A stretch of DNA of 6,984 nucleotides from Candidatus Thorarchaeota archaeon (GTDB lineage: Archaea > Asgardarchaeota > Thorarchaeia > Thorarchaeales > Thorarchaeaceae), in the NCBI GenBank assembly GCA_029855925.1, contig JAGSHP010000173.1:1-6984 (forward strand). The letters run 5' to 3'. Each line of letters begins with the position of its first letter. Position 1 is the stretch's first letter. The notes under the pieces were generated by a model, which saw only the letters and a list, made by a program, of their open reading frames with translations, was not told where the DNA came from and did not search any database. Position numbers and translations under genes: made by a program. Below are positions 1 to 6,641 of this stretch, one piece after another.

Positions 1-980
1 GCCTGGGCATCTTTACCAATCGCAAGTATCTCTTGAGGCGTAGTGCCATCATCCACCAGCTTGAGAGACTTCCACTCTGTGAGTTGCTGGCTCATGCCAG
101 GATGTTTGAAGACCTTGACCAAGAGGCCGGGGCTGCTTACCGCTATTCTGTCTAGTGTCACCACATAATGAGCAGAAACAATGGGCTTTGGTTGTGTCCA
201 GGCTCTGGTCAGATCTTGCTCAAAACGCGCTATTAGATCAATGATAGAATGTACAGTGTTGCGCAGGAAACGAACGTGTTCTGTATCAATCTCCAATTCG
301 TCGTGAAGAGCGAGATTGAGTAGCCATTCCTCAAAGAGAGTCGTGAGCAATTGTCGGGGGTTTTTGGCAAGGAAATAATCGGTGCTCTGAAGGCGTTCAA
401 AGGTCTTGATTGCATGCCTCAGGTCTTCGCTGGAGACCGTTACACCTGCTGCGGTCATGTCGCGTGCGAGTTGTCTCAACTTTGACTTGGTCCATGCTCT
501 GCGAGAACGAAGAACATCAACAAATATTGTGCCGTCTTCCACTCCAGCAAAGGAGTACGATAGTCGCCAGGGCAGTTCGTTCGCGCCATCCATACCCTTC
601 AGTTGAAATCTGAACCGTACATCGCGAATAGTAAGAAGAATTGGATCCATTATTGGGTTCTTCTTTACGAAATAGAACGATTCAGCAGTCTCAATGGGTG
701 TACAGCACTGATGGTCTCTCCAAGACGCGATAGCCGGAGACCGATGACCGTAGAGAACGTCAAAGGCTATCCGAAAGTAGTCCACTACAAACGAGGTCAT
801 ATCATCGGCATTCTCACCAATTGAAGAGTCTGAGAGAATGCGATTCACTCTAGGAATCACGGTCTGCTCAAAGTACAGTCTGCGGAGATGGAAGATGTGA
901 GCGATCCCAGAAGCAGCATCAACTTCGACTGGACCGAAAGGGCCGTAGAATAGCTCTTGAAGTTGACTTCCGAGGCTCAT
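1..980 (-). CDS. Mod-like adenine-specific DNA methyltransferase, N-terminal part (runs off left edge)
   Basis: The frame is open without a stop from the ATG at 980 to the window edge, giving 326 codons; the 3' end is missing. The protein begins MSLGSQLQELFYGPFG. Residues about 196-284 match, as I remember the family, the region that precedes the catalytic core in Mod-like (type III-type) adenine-specific methyltransferases: a DYFLAKNP segment (family: DYFI.KD), a helical stretch, ARFEQDLTRAW, then YVVTLDRI. A GMSQQLTEWKSL segment follows. Known family members continue into an S-adenosylmethionine-binding site and a DPPY-type catalytic motif; neither is in this window, so activity cannot be judged. 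The start is supported by GGGAG seven bases upstream and by the absence of any in-frame ATG or GTG between it and the upstream stop. Residues 60-130 look divergent from the family. It lies 124 bp downstream of the giant surface-protein gene on the same strand. The reading frame is certain; the family call is moderately sure. Confidence 0.72.
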   Translation of the reverse strand, partial: MSLGSQLQELFYGPFGPVEVDAASGIAHIFHLRRLYFEQTVIPRVNRILSDSSIGENADDMTSFVVDYFRIAFDVLYGHRSPAIASWRDHQCCTPIETAESFYFVKKNPIMDPILLTIRDVRFRFQLKGMDGANELPWRLSYSFAGVEDGTIFVDVLRSRRAWTKSKLRQLARDMTAAGVTVSSEDLRHAIKTFERLQSTDYFLAKNPRQLLTTLFEEWLLNLALHDELEIDTEHVRFLRNTVHSIIDLIARFEQDLTRAWTQPKPIVSAHYVVTLDRIAVSSPGLLVKVFKHPGMSQQLTEWKSLKLVDDGTTPQEILAIGKDAQ

Positions 981-987
981 GACACAT

Positions 988-992
988 CTCCC
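988..992 (-). promoter_or_regulatory. Shine-Dalgarno site of the methyltransferase-like gene
   Basis: On the minus strand GGGAG lies seven bases before the ATG at 980 and matches the archaeal anti-Shine-Dalgarno sequence. It supports the chosen start. Confidence 0.55.
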
Positions 993-1013
993 AGCAAACA
1001 AGAGAGGAAACGC

Positions 1014-1023
1014 CCCTATAAGC
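1014..1023 (-). promoter_or_regulatory. Candidate TATA box for the methyltransferase-like gene
   Basis: The minus strand reads GGCTTATAGG here, a partial match to an archaeal TATA box, about 35-42 bases before the ATG. Initiation about 25 bases downstream would leave a short leader of roughly a dozen bases that still holds the GGGAG site. The surroundings are not clearly purine-rich, so the match is weak. It suggests the gene can be transcribed separately from the large gene upstream. Confidence 0.35.
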
Positions 1024-1056
1024 CTAGAGGCGGAGAGGTGTATTGCCGATAGTCGT

Positions 1057-1099
1057 GGTCCTGTTTTGTGGACCTATTGATCCTGTGCAGTTGTCACAG
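1057..1099 (-). terminator. Two weak hairpins after the giant gene (possible 3' end signal)
   Basis: Just past the stop codon at 1105 there are two small inverted repeats. The first is CTGTG/CACAG (1083-1087 with 1095-1099, 7-base loop); the second is GGTCC/GGACC (1057-1061 with 1070-1074, 8-base loop). Each stem has only five pairs, and no T-run follows in the transcript direction, which is what archaeal termination usually uses. A role as a terminator or RNA 3'-end structure is a guess. Confidence 0.2.
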
Positions 1100-1104
1100 A
1101 TGAA

Positions 1105-4100
1105 TCAGGGTTCTTCGGCATCTGTCTTCTTCTTCTTCTTCTTCGTCTCTTTCTCCTTCTCCTCTCGCAGGAGCCGTTCAACCTCTTCGATGAACTCCTC
1201 TACTGAGGCGTGCTCACTCTCAGCAGGCTTGGACGCCTCTATCTCTGTGGGCTTGGACTCCGGCTCAGTCTTCGGCTTGGGAGTCTCCTCAGGAGTCTCT
1301 GCTTCCTCGTGTTCTTCTTTGATCGTACCTGAGAACGTGCCACTAATGACAATCTCAGCGGACTGCAAGACTCGCTTGATGGGAATGGGCACGATAAGAC
1401 CTCTCTGTTCCATGTGAACGAGTATGTCCAGTACCTCTGCCTCAGACTTGCGAAGCATCTTTGAGACTGGTGACAAGATATTACTAATACTGAACTCGCC
1501 ATTGTCGTCTAGAGTGCTTCGAATGAACTTCAGAACCCTCTCTTCGGTCTTGTTGTCCCCACGGGCATCGGGACTGATGGTATGCGGAAGTACTTTGTCA
1601 TATTGGAGAATGCCATATAGGGTGGATACAATCCACTCTTGGTCAAAGTTATCCATTAGACCGGTCCAACCTTTCAGGTCAGCCCCATAGTGTTTCTCGA
1701 ACTCATGTACAAATGCTTGAAGGTCATCCCGCATCTTCTGTGGGAGGCTCTTTTCACCGATGAGGATAGCCATAATGTATTTGCCCTCGCGGCTGTTCAC
1801 AATGAGACCCTTGTAGTTGATCTCTTCAAGCGAGCCCAGTTCACCGTTCCGCTTGATCTCGCCATACATCGACATCAGTGCAGAGATGAATCCGCTGATC
1901 AAATCAGCCTGAATCTGTTCCTCGCTGAACGGATGGTAGAAGATGCAGGTCCCACGGTTCTTGTATATGATCATGAGATGGCGAAGTGAGGCAAGTGCTG
2001 TGAAGTACTCGTACTGTGATGTGAGCGTGTAGTCGCGTTCCATCTTCTGGGCCTTGTGACTGGAGCGCCACTTGGCACCTGCGACGATTCCCACAAAGAG
2101 TAGCGCGAGAAGGAGGAGTCCCGGTGGACTAGTGACCGTGTCCATTATCTCACGGAGCGGGTCGACCACAACGGTCCGCGATGCCTCTGGAGCCTGAACA
2201 GGCCAGTGCTGGCGATCGCCAGCGAATCGGGCAACAACGCTCACTGATGATGCGGGCTCTTCCTCCGGAATGATATAGCTCAGCTCGGCAACGCCATCGT
2301 TGTCAGTGAGCTTGCTCTCTGTCACTGTTGTGGTTGCTCCTGAGGCGTACGTGACCGTGATATCAAAGTAGACCAGATATCCCGCAAGTGGGTGACCATC
2401 CTGTGTGAGTGTCGCACGCAGGACCATTGGTGCCCCTCGGACAACATTCCCGACAAACTCGAGAACGATGTCTGGCTGAAGCTTCGCATCCACAATGAGC
2501 GTTGAAGTGGTCTGAGCTGTGTCATATCCCTCCGCAGCTCCAGTGAAAGTCAAGTCGTAGCTCCCCGGGGAGAGTAGGATGTGGAACTCAACGACATAGG
2601 TCTCATTTGCCTCAACATATACCAGTGGATAGTCGATACCCTCAACTGTCAGGTTCACTGAGCCATAAGGCACAGACAGCCCACGATCATCATCGGAGAA
2701 GACCACCTCTATGTGGATGGTCTCATTCTCATAGTCGCGATACAGGACCTCGGCACTGAGACTCGTATGAATGGCACGGACCACGATGTCTGTGTCGATG
2801 ATCTGAGTTGAATAGTTCTCGAGTGACAATGATATGTACAGATTATGTGTGCTGAGAGTGAAGTCAACAGCGCTTAGCGTAAAGGCGAAGCGTCCGGGAC
2901 TGGGCTCGGAATACGACAGACTGGTCCCAGCCCATGTAAAGGTTGTAGCCGAGGGATGGATAGACTCCCCGGTATGTTCGTTGACGAGATCGAACGTGAT
3001 ATCCATTGTCTGGTTGAGATACATCTCCGAGGGGATCTGTCCCGTGACAAAGTCGATTCGCGTTGGGACAGGTTGCACTGTCACTGACACTGCGGTCATC
3101 CATGCCTCATATCCCGCAAGGTCCGCAGAGATATTACCCGCAAGAGTAGTGATTCCTAGATCGTAACCTGTGAGATTCAAGGTGTAGGTTCCATTGCCCA
3201 GAGCCGTGAGTGAGTACACCGTTGTCAGAGTGGTCAGATTGACCTCTGCTCCCGTCAGCAAGAGGGAGTCCACATCACGAAGTGTCATCCGGAATTGCAC
3301 CCACCCATCATGGTAGAGCACTGCATCATCATATCCGCCAATGGTGGTAATGAGAGTACCACTTGTGGGGGTCTCGACAATCTCAACTGAGACTGAGAGA
3401 GTCTCATTGGTGAAGCCATAGCGATAGGTCCACACCTGGATCGTGAACGTGCCGAAACCATCGCTGCCATTGATTATCAGCCGATAGACTCCACCACCAA
3501 TGTCGGTCAGGTTGTACGAAGATCCACGATACGTGGCGTTCACCAGAGCGGCTGTCACGGGGTTGTTCAGGGAATCGAGCAATGTGATGTCAAGGTTCGC
3601 AGAATGCGTATAATAGACGGTGGTGGTTGACCAGTTCGGTGTGGCGGTACAGTGGTCCACGACTATGTAGAGTGTTTTCTCTTCCTGTCCCGTATCGTAT
3701 CCTGTGCTGTTGGCAAGAACTGTTGCATTCCATGTCCCAAGCCCAATGTCTGAGGCGTTGAGCTGGAGATGCCAGCGGTCGTCAACAGATGAGAAAGTGA
3801 AGTCATGAACGGTTGTCGTGTTCAAATAGAGGCGTACTGTTGCGCCAGGAACAGGACTGCTCTCATAGGTGTAGATCACGGTGATATTGACCAGTTCCGC
3901 ATACGTGGCGTTCAGGTCGGAGGGGTTCTCCCAGATCACTACGAACGAGTTGGGGGCAAGGGTGATGTTGACACCACTGGTCGTATTGGACTGTTCCGTA
4001 TAGCCATACCTCCACGCACTGATGTATGCAGAATAGACGCCAATCCCCAGATCTGAGCCGGGAATCGTCACATTCCAGACTGCGCCCGTGTACGAGAGGG

Positions 4101-6450
4101 GATAGGTCATGCCTTTGATCGTGACATTCACAATGGCTGAACCAGCAGGCACATCCCCACCACCATATGTATAGTCTACCTGAAGGTTGAGCGAGTCCGT
4201 GTATGGAATCGTCACGTTTGCGGGACTCCACGTGACAGTGATAGAGGTGGGCTCGTTGTAGACTGTCAGGGCCTGGGAGGCATCGAACTGCGCCTCATAA
4301 CCCGACTTCGAGGCACTGATATTCAGCAGATGCGTTCCAAGTCCGGGAGCATCTGTTCCGTTGAACTGAAGCCAGTAGACACTACTACCAGAGTCATAGT
4401 GCATGGTCCACGTTGTAGAATAGTCCGTCACAGTGACAAGTGCGCCAGCAATGGGTGTACCGTTGACGAAGCTGTACTGGACGGTGAGGTTCGTACTCTG
4501 AAGATAACTGATGTTGTCCAAGTAAGGTGCAGACCAACCCACGGTCAAGGGTTGTGTGTCGTAGGTCAGGACGACATCAATCGTAATGCTCTGGTTCTCA
4601 ATGGCAAAGCCGCTTCCGTTCACTCGTACCTGATACGAGCCTGCAGAGAAGCCCGCAGTGCTGATGGTCGCGGTCCAGTTACCATTGGATTGGTCAGACA
4701 TATCCGTCCATGGTCCACCATCAAACGAGTAGACAACCGTGACTCCCGCATAGCTCCCATCGATAGGCTTGGGCGTGTAAGTGTCATTAAAGTATACACT
4801 GATGTCAAAGGTGCTGTTCGTGTATGCCGCGATTGATGAATCATAGGCCTTGAGTGTAGTGGGATAGTAGACGACGAACTCCTTTGTCAGATAGCCCGCC
4901 TCTGTCCCGTTGGCCCAGTAGACCTCGATACGGTAGGTCCCATTGGTCGTTGTGTTAAGGTCGATGTCCCACGTGTAGGTGGTCGCACCATTGATAACGG
5001 TCTCATTCGCGGGGTTGGTGACGCGTGTGGTATCATACCAAATGGTCAGGTTCGTGGACCCAGTCGTGGCATTGACTGAGAGAGAGTCTTCAATCGTGTT
5101 CGTGATCACGAGATCATCAGTTATGCTCACAGAGTCCAACGAGAGGATCCCAGTCACATAGTTTGGAGCGGTACACGTCAGGGTCCATGTACCATTGGTC
5201 ATACTTGAAGAGCGTACCACGGTCCCGAACGTCTCATATGAGCTGTGGTTCGTTATGCTTGTCACGTTGTAGAGGCCAGTGGTGGTCCAATCGCTCTCTA
5301 TGCTCAGGTTGAGGTATCTCTGCTGAGAGATGATAGGATACGTGACAGTCGATGACAGGTTCCACGCCACATCACTCCCGCTCGCATCAACATTCCATGA
5401 GGGCTGAGCGGGGACATCGCGTCTGTACCAGAGGGTGAGATTGTGATATACCGTGACTGACTGGTTCGAGTCAAAGGCAATCGATGTGAGACCTGATGTG
5501 TTTGTCCATGAGACCGCCCCACTCAAGACGGGTGTGCCATTTGCTCGAAGCACAACCTCAGAGGGTTGGAAGAGAAGTGGTGCATTGGCGGTCTTGTTCC
5601 AGGGAATGTAGGTATAGTTCAGTAGCGCCTCTGTACTATATGCGCTCCATGTCGAAGACTCGGTGTTAAACCTTCTAGTTTCAAATGCACCACTGGGTAT
5701 ATCAGAATACCATCGAATTACAGGATAGAATCCTCCGTTCTTGATGAGCGATGAACCGTTTATGGTCACATAGTATTGCGTGTTCTCATCCAGTACCACC
5801 GATAAAGCGCTCACATTTTCCCAACCCGCCCCAATTGCAGCTCTTGTCGGCAGGTTTGCATATTGTGTGATGTTTGACGAGGGGGTCTGATAGTTCGAGA
5901 GCACTACATAGTAGGCCCAACCATGTTGAGCTGGAGTATAGAGTGGACTATCATAGTAGAATGAATAGTTCAATAGAGAACCGTTGTGTGGCTGGTTATA
6001 GAACCCCTGTGTCAAGGAATTGTAGTAGTATCCGTTTACGGAGTCATGCTCATAGATCTTGAACTCATAAGTATCCTTGTCCACACCAACGACCTCTCTC
6101 TCCGCGGCCGCAGTGAGGTTTGCAATGTTCATATCAACCCGATACAGCGTCCAGCCCGGAAGAAGATATGGTGTCAGGTCTGTGGTCCCATTGTGTTTTG
6201 CGGGTGCACTGTATGTGTTGAGAATAGGGAGGGTGAGCCCTGAGACCTCTCGTGAGAAGTATTCCACAGCCGTGTTCTGCACCCCCTGCCCCTGCGCAGA
6301 GGCTACGGCCGGGGGACTCTGGTACAAGGGGGTTGTTCGACTGATCTGTGGGTCTTGATCAGGAATGCTCATTGTGGTCACGGGTACGGAGCTCGGTATC
6401 AGGAAGAGAAAAGCCAAGATCAGAGCGACGATTGCCAGCGGGGATTTCAT
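1105..6450 (-). CDS. Giant single-pass surface receptor/adhesin: Ig-like repeats outside, longin-like and winged-helix-like domains inside
   Basis: The protein has 1781 residues. Order: signal peptide (1-26); Pro/Gln/Ser-rich linker (27-60); unassigned Tyr/Asn-rich module (61-450); nine related Ig-like beta-sandwich units (about 451-1320); a different Ig-like domain (1324-1430); one transmembrane helix (1444-1459) followed by the basic segment KWRSSHK; a longin/roadblock-like domain (about 1487-1616); a winged-helix-like segment (about 1634-1697); an acidic and lysine-rich tail (1710-1781). Topology is therefore N-outside, C-inside. I count more than 50 N-X-S/T sequons outside and only two cysteines there (C426, C934), as expected of a heavily glycosylated archaeal surface protein. 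No enzyme motif is visible. The ATG at 6450 was chosen because it starts a clean signal peptide and has GTGAG four bases upstream; the frame stays open for 139 further codons, but that stretch is Arg-rich and does not look coding. Ligand and function are unknown; adhesion, surface-layer anchoring or sensing are all possible. Confidence 0.9.
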   Translation of the reverse strand: MKSPLAIVALILAFLFLIPSSVPVTTMSIPDQDPQISRTTPLYQSPPAVASAQGQGVQNTAVEYFSREVSGLTLPILNTYSAPAKHNGTTDLTPYLLPGWTLYRVDMNIANLTAAAEREVVGVDKDTYEFKIYEHDSVNGYYYNSLTQGFYNQPHNGSLLNYSFYYDSPLYTPAQHGWAYYVVLSNYQTPSSNITQYANLPTRAAIGAGWENVSALSVVLDENTQYYVTINGSSLIKNGGFYPVIRWYSDIPSGAFETRRFNTESSTWSAYSTEALLNYTYIPWNKTANAPLLFQPSEVVLRANGTPVLSGAVSWTNTSGLTSIAFDSNQSVTVYHNLTLWYRRDVPAQPSWNVDASGSDVAWNLSSTVTYPIISQQRYLNLSIESDWTTTGLYNVTSITNHSSYETFGTVVRSSSMTNGTWTLTCTAPNYVTGILSLDSVSITDDLVITNTIEDSLSVNATTGSTNLTIWYDTTRVTNPANETVINGATTYTWDIDLNTTTNGTYRIEVYWANGTEAGYLTKEFVVYYPTTLKAYDSSIAAYTNSTFDISVYFNDTYTPKPIDGSYAGVTVVYSFDGGPWTDMSDQSNGNWTATISTAGFSAGSYQVRVNGSGFAIENQSITIDVVLTYDTQPLTVGWSAPYLDNISYLQSTNLTVQYSFVNGTPIAGALVTVTDYSTTWTMHYDSGSSVYWLQFNGTDAPGLGTHLLNISASKSGYEAQFDASQALTVYNEPTSITVTWSPANVTIPYTDSLNLQVDYTYGGGDVPAGSAIVNVTIKGMTYPLSYTGAVWNVTIPGSDLGIGVYSAYISAWRYGYTEQSNTTSGVNITLAPNSFVVIWENPSDLNATYAELVNITVIYTYESSPVPGATVRLYLNTTTVHDFTFSSVDDRWHLQLNASDIGLGTWNATVLANSTGYDTGQEEKTLYIVVDHCTATPNWSTTTVYYTHSANLDITLLDSLNNPVTAALVNATYRGSSYNLTDIGGGVYRLIINGSDGFGTFTIQVWTYRYGFTNETLSVSVEIVETPTSGTLITTIGGYDDAVLYHDGWVQFRMTLRDVDSLLLTGAEVNLTTLTTVYSLTALGNGTYTLNLTGYDLGITTLAGNISADLAGYEAWMTAVSVTVQPVPTRIDFVTGQIPSEMYLNQTMDITFDLVNEHTGESIHPSATTFTWAGTSLSYSEPSPGRFAFTLSAVDFTLSTHNLYISLSLENYSTQIIDTDIVVRAIHTSLSAEVLYRDYENETIHIEVVFSDDDRGLSVPYGSVNLTVEGIDYPLVYVEANETYVVEFHILLSPGSYDLTFTGAAEGYDTAQTTSTLIVDAKLQPDIVLEFVGNVVRGAPMVLRATLTQDGHPLAGYLVYFDITVTYASGATTTVTESKLTDNDGVAELSYIIPEEEPASSVSVVARFAGDRQHWPVQAPEASRTVVVDPLREIMDTVTSPPGLLLLALLFVGIVAGAKWRSSHKAQKMERDYTLTSQYEYFTALASLRHLMIIYKNRGTCIFYHPFSEEQIQADLISGFISALMSMYGEIKRNGELGSLEEINYKGLIVNSREGKYIMAILIGEKSLPQKMRDDLQAFVHEFEKHYGADLKGWTGLMDNFDQEWIVSTLYGILQYDKVLPHTISPDARGDNKTEERVLKFIRSTLDDNGEFSISNILSPVSKMLRKSEAEVLDILVHMEQRGLIVPIPIKRVLQSAEIVISGTFSGTIKEEHEEAETPEETPKPKTEPESKPTEIEASKPAESEHASVEEFIEEVERLLREEKEKETKKKKKKTDAEEP
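1108..1323 (-). other. Acidic/lysine-rich cytoplasmic tail
   Basis: Residues 1710-1781 are low in complexity: first Glu/Pro/Thr/Lys-rich and disordered in character (KEEHEEAETPEETPKPK), then a short amphipathic helix (VEEFIEEVERLLREEKEKE, about 1750-1768), then six lysines and TDAEEP. The helix could form a coiled coil or dock a partner, and the lysine run could touch membrane lipid or nucleic acid. Both roles are inference. Confidence 0.6.
1126..1143. repeat. (CTT)6 trinucleotide repeat, encoding six lysines
   Basis: Six uninterrupted CTT units on the plus strand equal six identical AAG codons in the giant gene near its 3' end. Gain or loss of units would change the lysine run but keep the frame. 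Confidence 0.9.
1360..1551 (-). other. Winged-helix-like segment of the giant protein
   Basis: Residues about 1634-1697 read as helix (TEERVLKFIRSTL), a short turn with GEFSISNILSPVSKML, a recognition-like helix (KSEAEVLDILVHMEQRG) and a short strand pair (LIVPIPIKRVL). This pattern fits a winged helix. In a membrane-anchored protein it may serve protein contact rather than DNA binding, as winged helices in ESCRT proteins do. The assignment rests on pattern alone. Confidence 0.5.
1603..1992 (-). other. Longin/roadblock-like cytoplasmic domain of the giant protein
   Basis: Residues about 1487-1616 follow a profilin-like alternation: a strand pair (LRHLMIIYKNRGTCIFYHPF), a long helix (ADLISGFISALMSMYGEI), further strands (EINYKGLIVNS and GKYIMAILIGEK) and a second long helix (MRDDLQAFVHEFEKHYG). 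Then come KGWTG and a third helical part. This matches the plan of longin and roadblock domains, which in eukaryotes sit in SNAREs, adaptor subunits, SRP receptor alpha and GTPase regulators, and which are abundant in Asgard archaea. A structure prediction would separate longin from roadblock or a related family. Confidence 0.6.
2074..2121 (-). other. Transmembrane helix of the giant protein
   Basis: Residues 1444-1459 (GLLLLALLFVGIVAGA) form the only strongly hydrophobic segment after the signal peptide. It is preceded by DTVTSPP and followed by the basic KWRSSHKAQK, which places the C-terminus in the cytoplasm by the positive-inside rule. Confidence 0.9.
2161..2481 (-). other. Membrane-proximal Ig-like domain of the giant protein
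   Basis: Residues about 1324-1430 differ from the preceding repeats. They carry the hallmarks of Big_1/invasin-type Ig-like domains: GAPMVLRATLTQDGHPLAGYLVYF early, then KLTDNDGVAELSY in the middle, then strand-rich sequence ending RTVVVDP just before the membrane. It probably acts as a stalk under the repeat array. Confidence 0.6.
2491..5100 (-). repeat. Nine Ig-like repeat units encoded in the giant gene
   Basis: Residues about 451-1320 contain nine diverged beta-sandwich units. Each ends with a signature of roughly G.G.(Y/H/W)....(hydrophobic/polar alternation)...GY. The GY-type pair falls at residues 519, 614 (GF), 717, 816, 917, 1012 (GF), 1113, 1212 (NY) and 1308, so the spacing is 95-103 residues. 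Units usually also have a central P(I/V).GA.V.V strand and a strand of the Y.L...G..W.(L/V).(I/L) type. Similarity at DNA level is low, so the duplications are old. Confidence 0.8.
5101..6270 (-). other. Unassigned N-terminal extracellular module of the giant protein
   Basis: Residues about 61-450 show no repeat of the downstream type and match nothing I recognise. The region is beta-rich and loaded with Tyr, Asn, Ser and Thr. It contains GWTLYRVDMNIANLTAAAERE, a block of aromatic residues (HDSVNGYYYNSLTQGFYNQP) and several WY or YY pairs. Exposed aromatic residues at the membrane-distal tip would suit carbohydrate or protein binding, but that is inference. Confidence 0.5.
6373..6450 (-). other. 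Signal peptide of the giant protein
   Basis: Residues 1-26 have a lysine at position 3, a hydrophobic core (LAIVALILAFLFLIP) and small residues after it (SSVPVTT), typical of a Sec signal peptide. The cleavage site is not certain. No lipobox cysteine is present. Confidence 0.85.
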
Positions 6451-6454
6451 AGTT

Positions 6455-6459
6455 CTCAC
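6455..6459 (-). promoter_or_regulatory. Shine-Dalgarno-like site of the giant gene
   Basis: The minus strand has GTGAG four bases before the ATG at 6450, a partial match to the GGTGA part of the archaeal Shine-Dalgarno sequence. It favours this start over the longer open frame. Confidence 0.4.
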
Positions 6460-6480
6460 TTTTTCATTGCGTTTCAACGA

Positions 6481-6496
6481 CACATTGGAGAATGTG
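6481..6496 (-). promoter_or_regulatory. Leader hairpin 2 of the giant gene
   Basis: CACATT (6481-6486) and AATGTG (6491-6496) form a perfect six-pair stem with a four-base loop. It lies about 30 bases before the start codon and eight bases after the larger hairpin. A role in translation control or RNA stability is possible. Confidence 0.4.
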
Positions 6497-6504
6497 GCGC
6501 CGGT

Positions 6505-6534
6505 CTGTCCGTGCCGCGGGGGAACACGGGACAG
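6505..6534 (-). promoter_or_regulatory. Leader hairpin 1 of the giant gene
   Basis: CTGTCCGTG (6505-6513) pairs with CACGGGACAG (6525-6534) as nine base pairs with one bulged base. The 11-base GC-rich loop includes CCGCGG. It lies about 55-85 bases before the start codon, downstream of the candidate promoter, so it would be in the mRNA leader. Confidence 0.45.
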
Positions 6535-6626
6535 CTTTGATCTCTCAGAGCCACCGCCCACATCTTGTAGGTACATACGTGACATTGTCTGTTGGTGGCC
6601 ACGAGAAATAACAAATCCAACGGTAC

Positions 6627-6641
6627 TGATATACTTATTTC
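6627..6641 (-). promoter_or_regulatory. Candidate TATA box/BRE of the giant gene
   Basis: The minus strand reads GAAATAAGTATATCA, a purine-rich element running into an AT-rich TATA-like core. This is the best archaeal promoter match between 6451 and 6984. Initiation about 25 bases downstream, near 6605, would give a leader of about 155 bases, long for archaea but consistent with the two hairpins. Confidence 0.35.

Noticed and set aside
406..824. Three plus-strand open frames of 66-73 codons
   Set aside because: They overlap the continuous minus-strand frame of the methyltransferase-like gene, and their products look random.
4330..4836. Plus-strand open frame of 168 codons, the longest on that strand
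   Set aside because: It lies wholly antisense to the Ig-like repeats, and its product has no recognisable motif or membrane segment. It is best explained as a shadow of the minus-strand gene.
6456..6467. Three-codon upstream frame (ATG AAA AAG TGA) ending five bases before the giant gene's start
   Set aside because: Such a short frame arises easily by chance in an A-rich ribosome-binding region, and nothing shows that it is translated.
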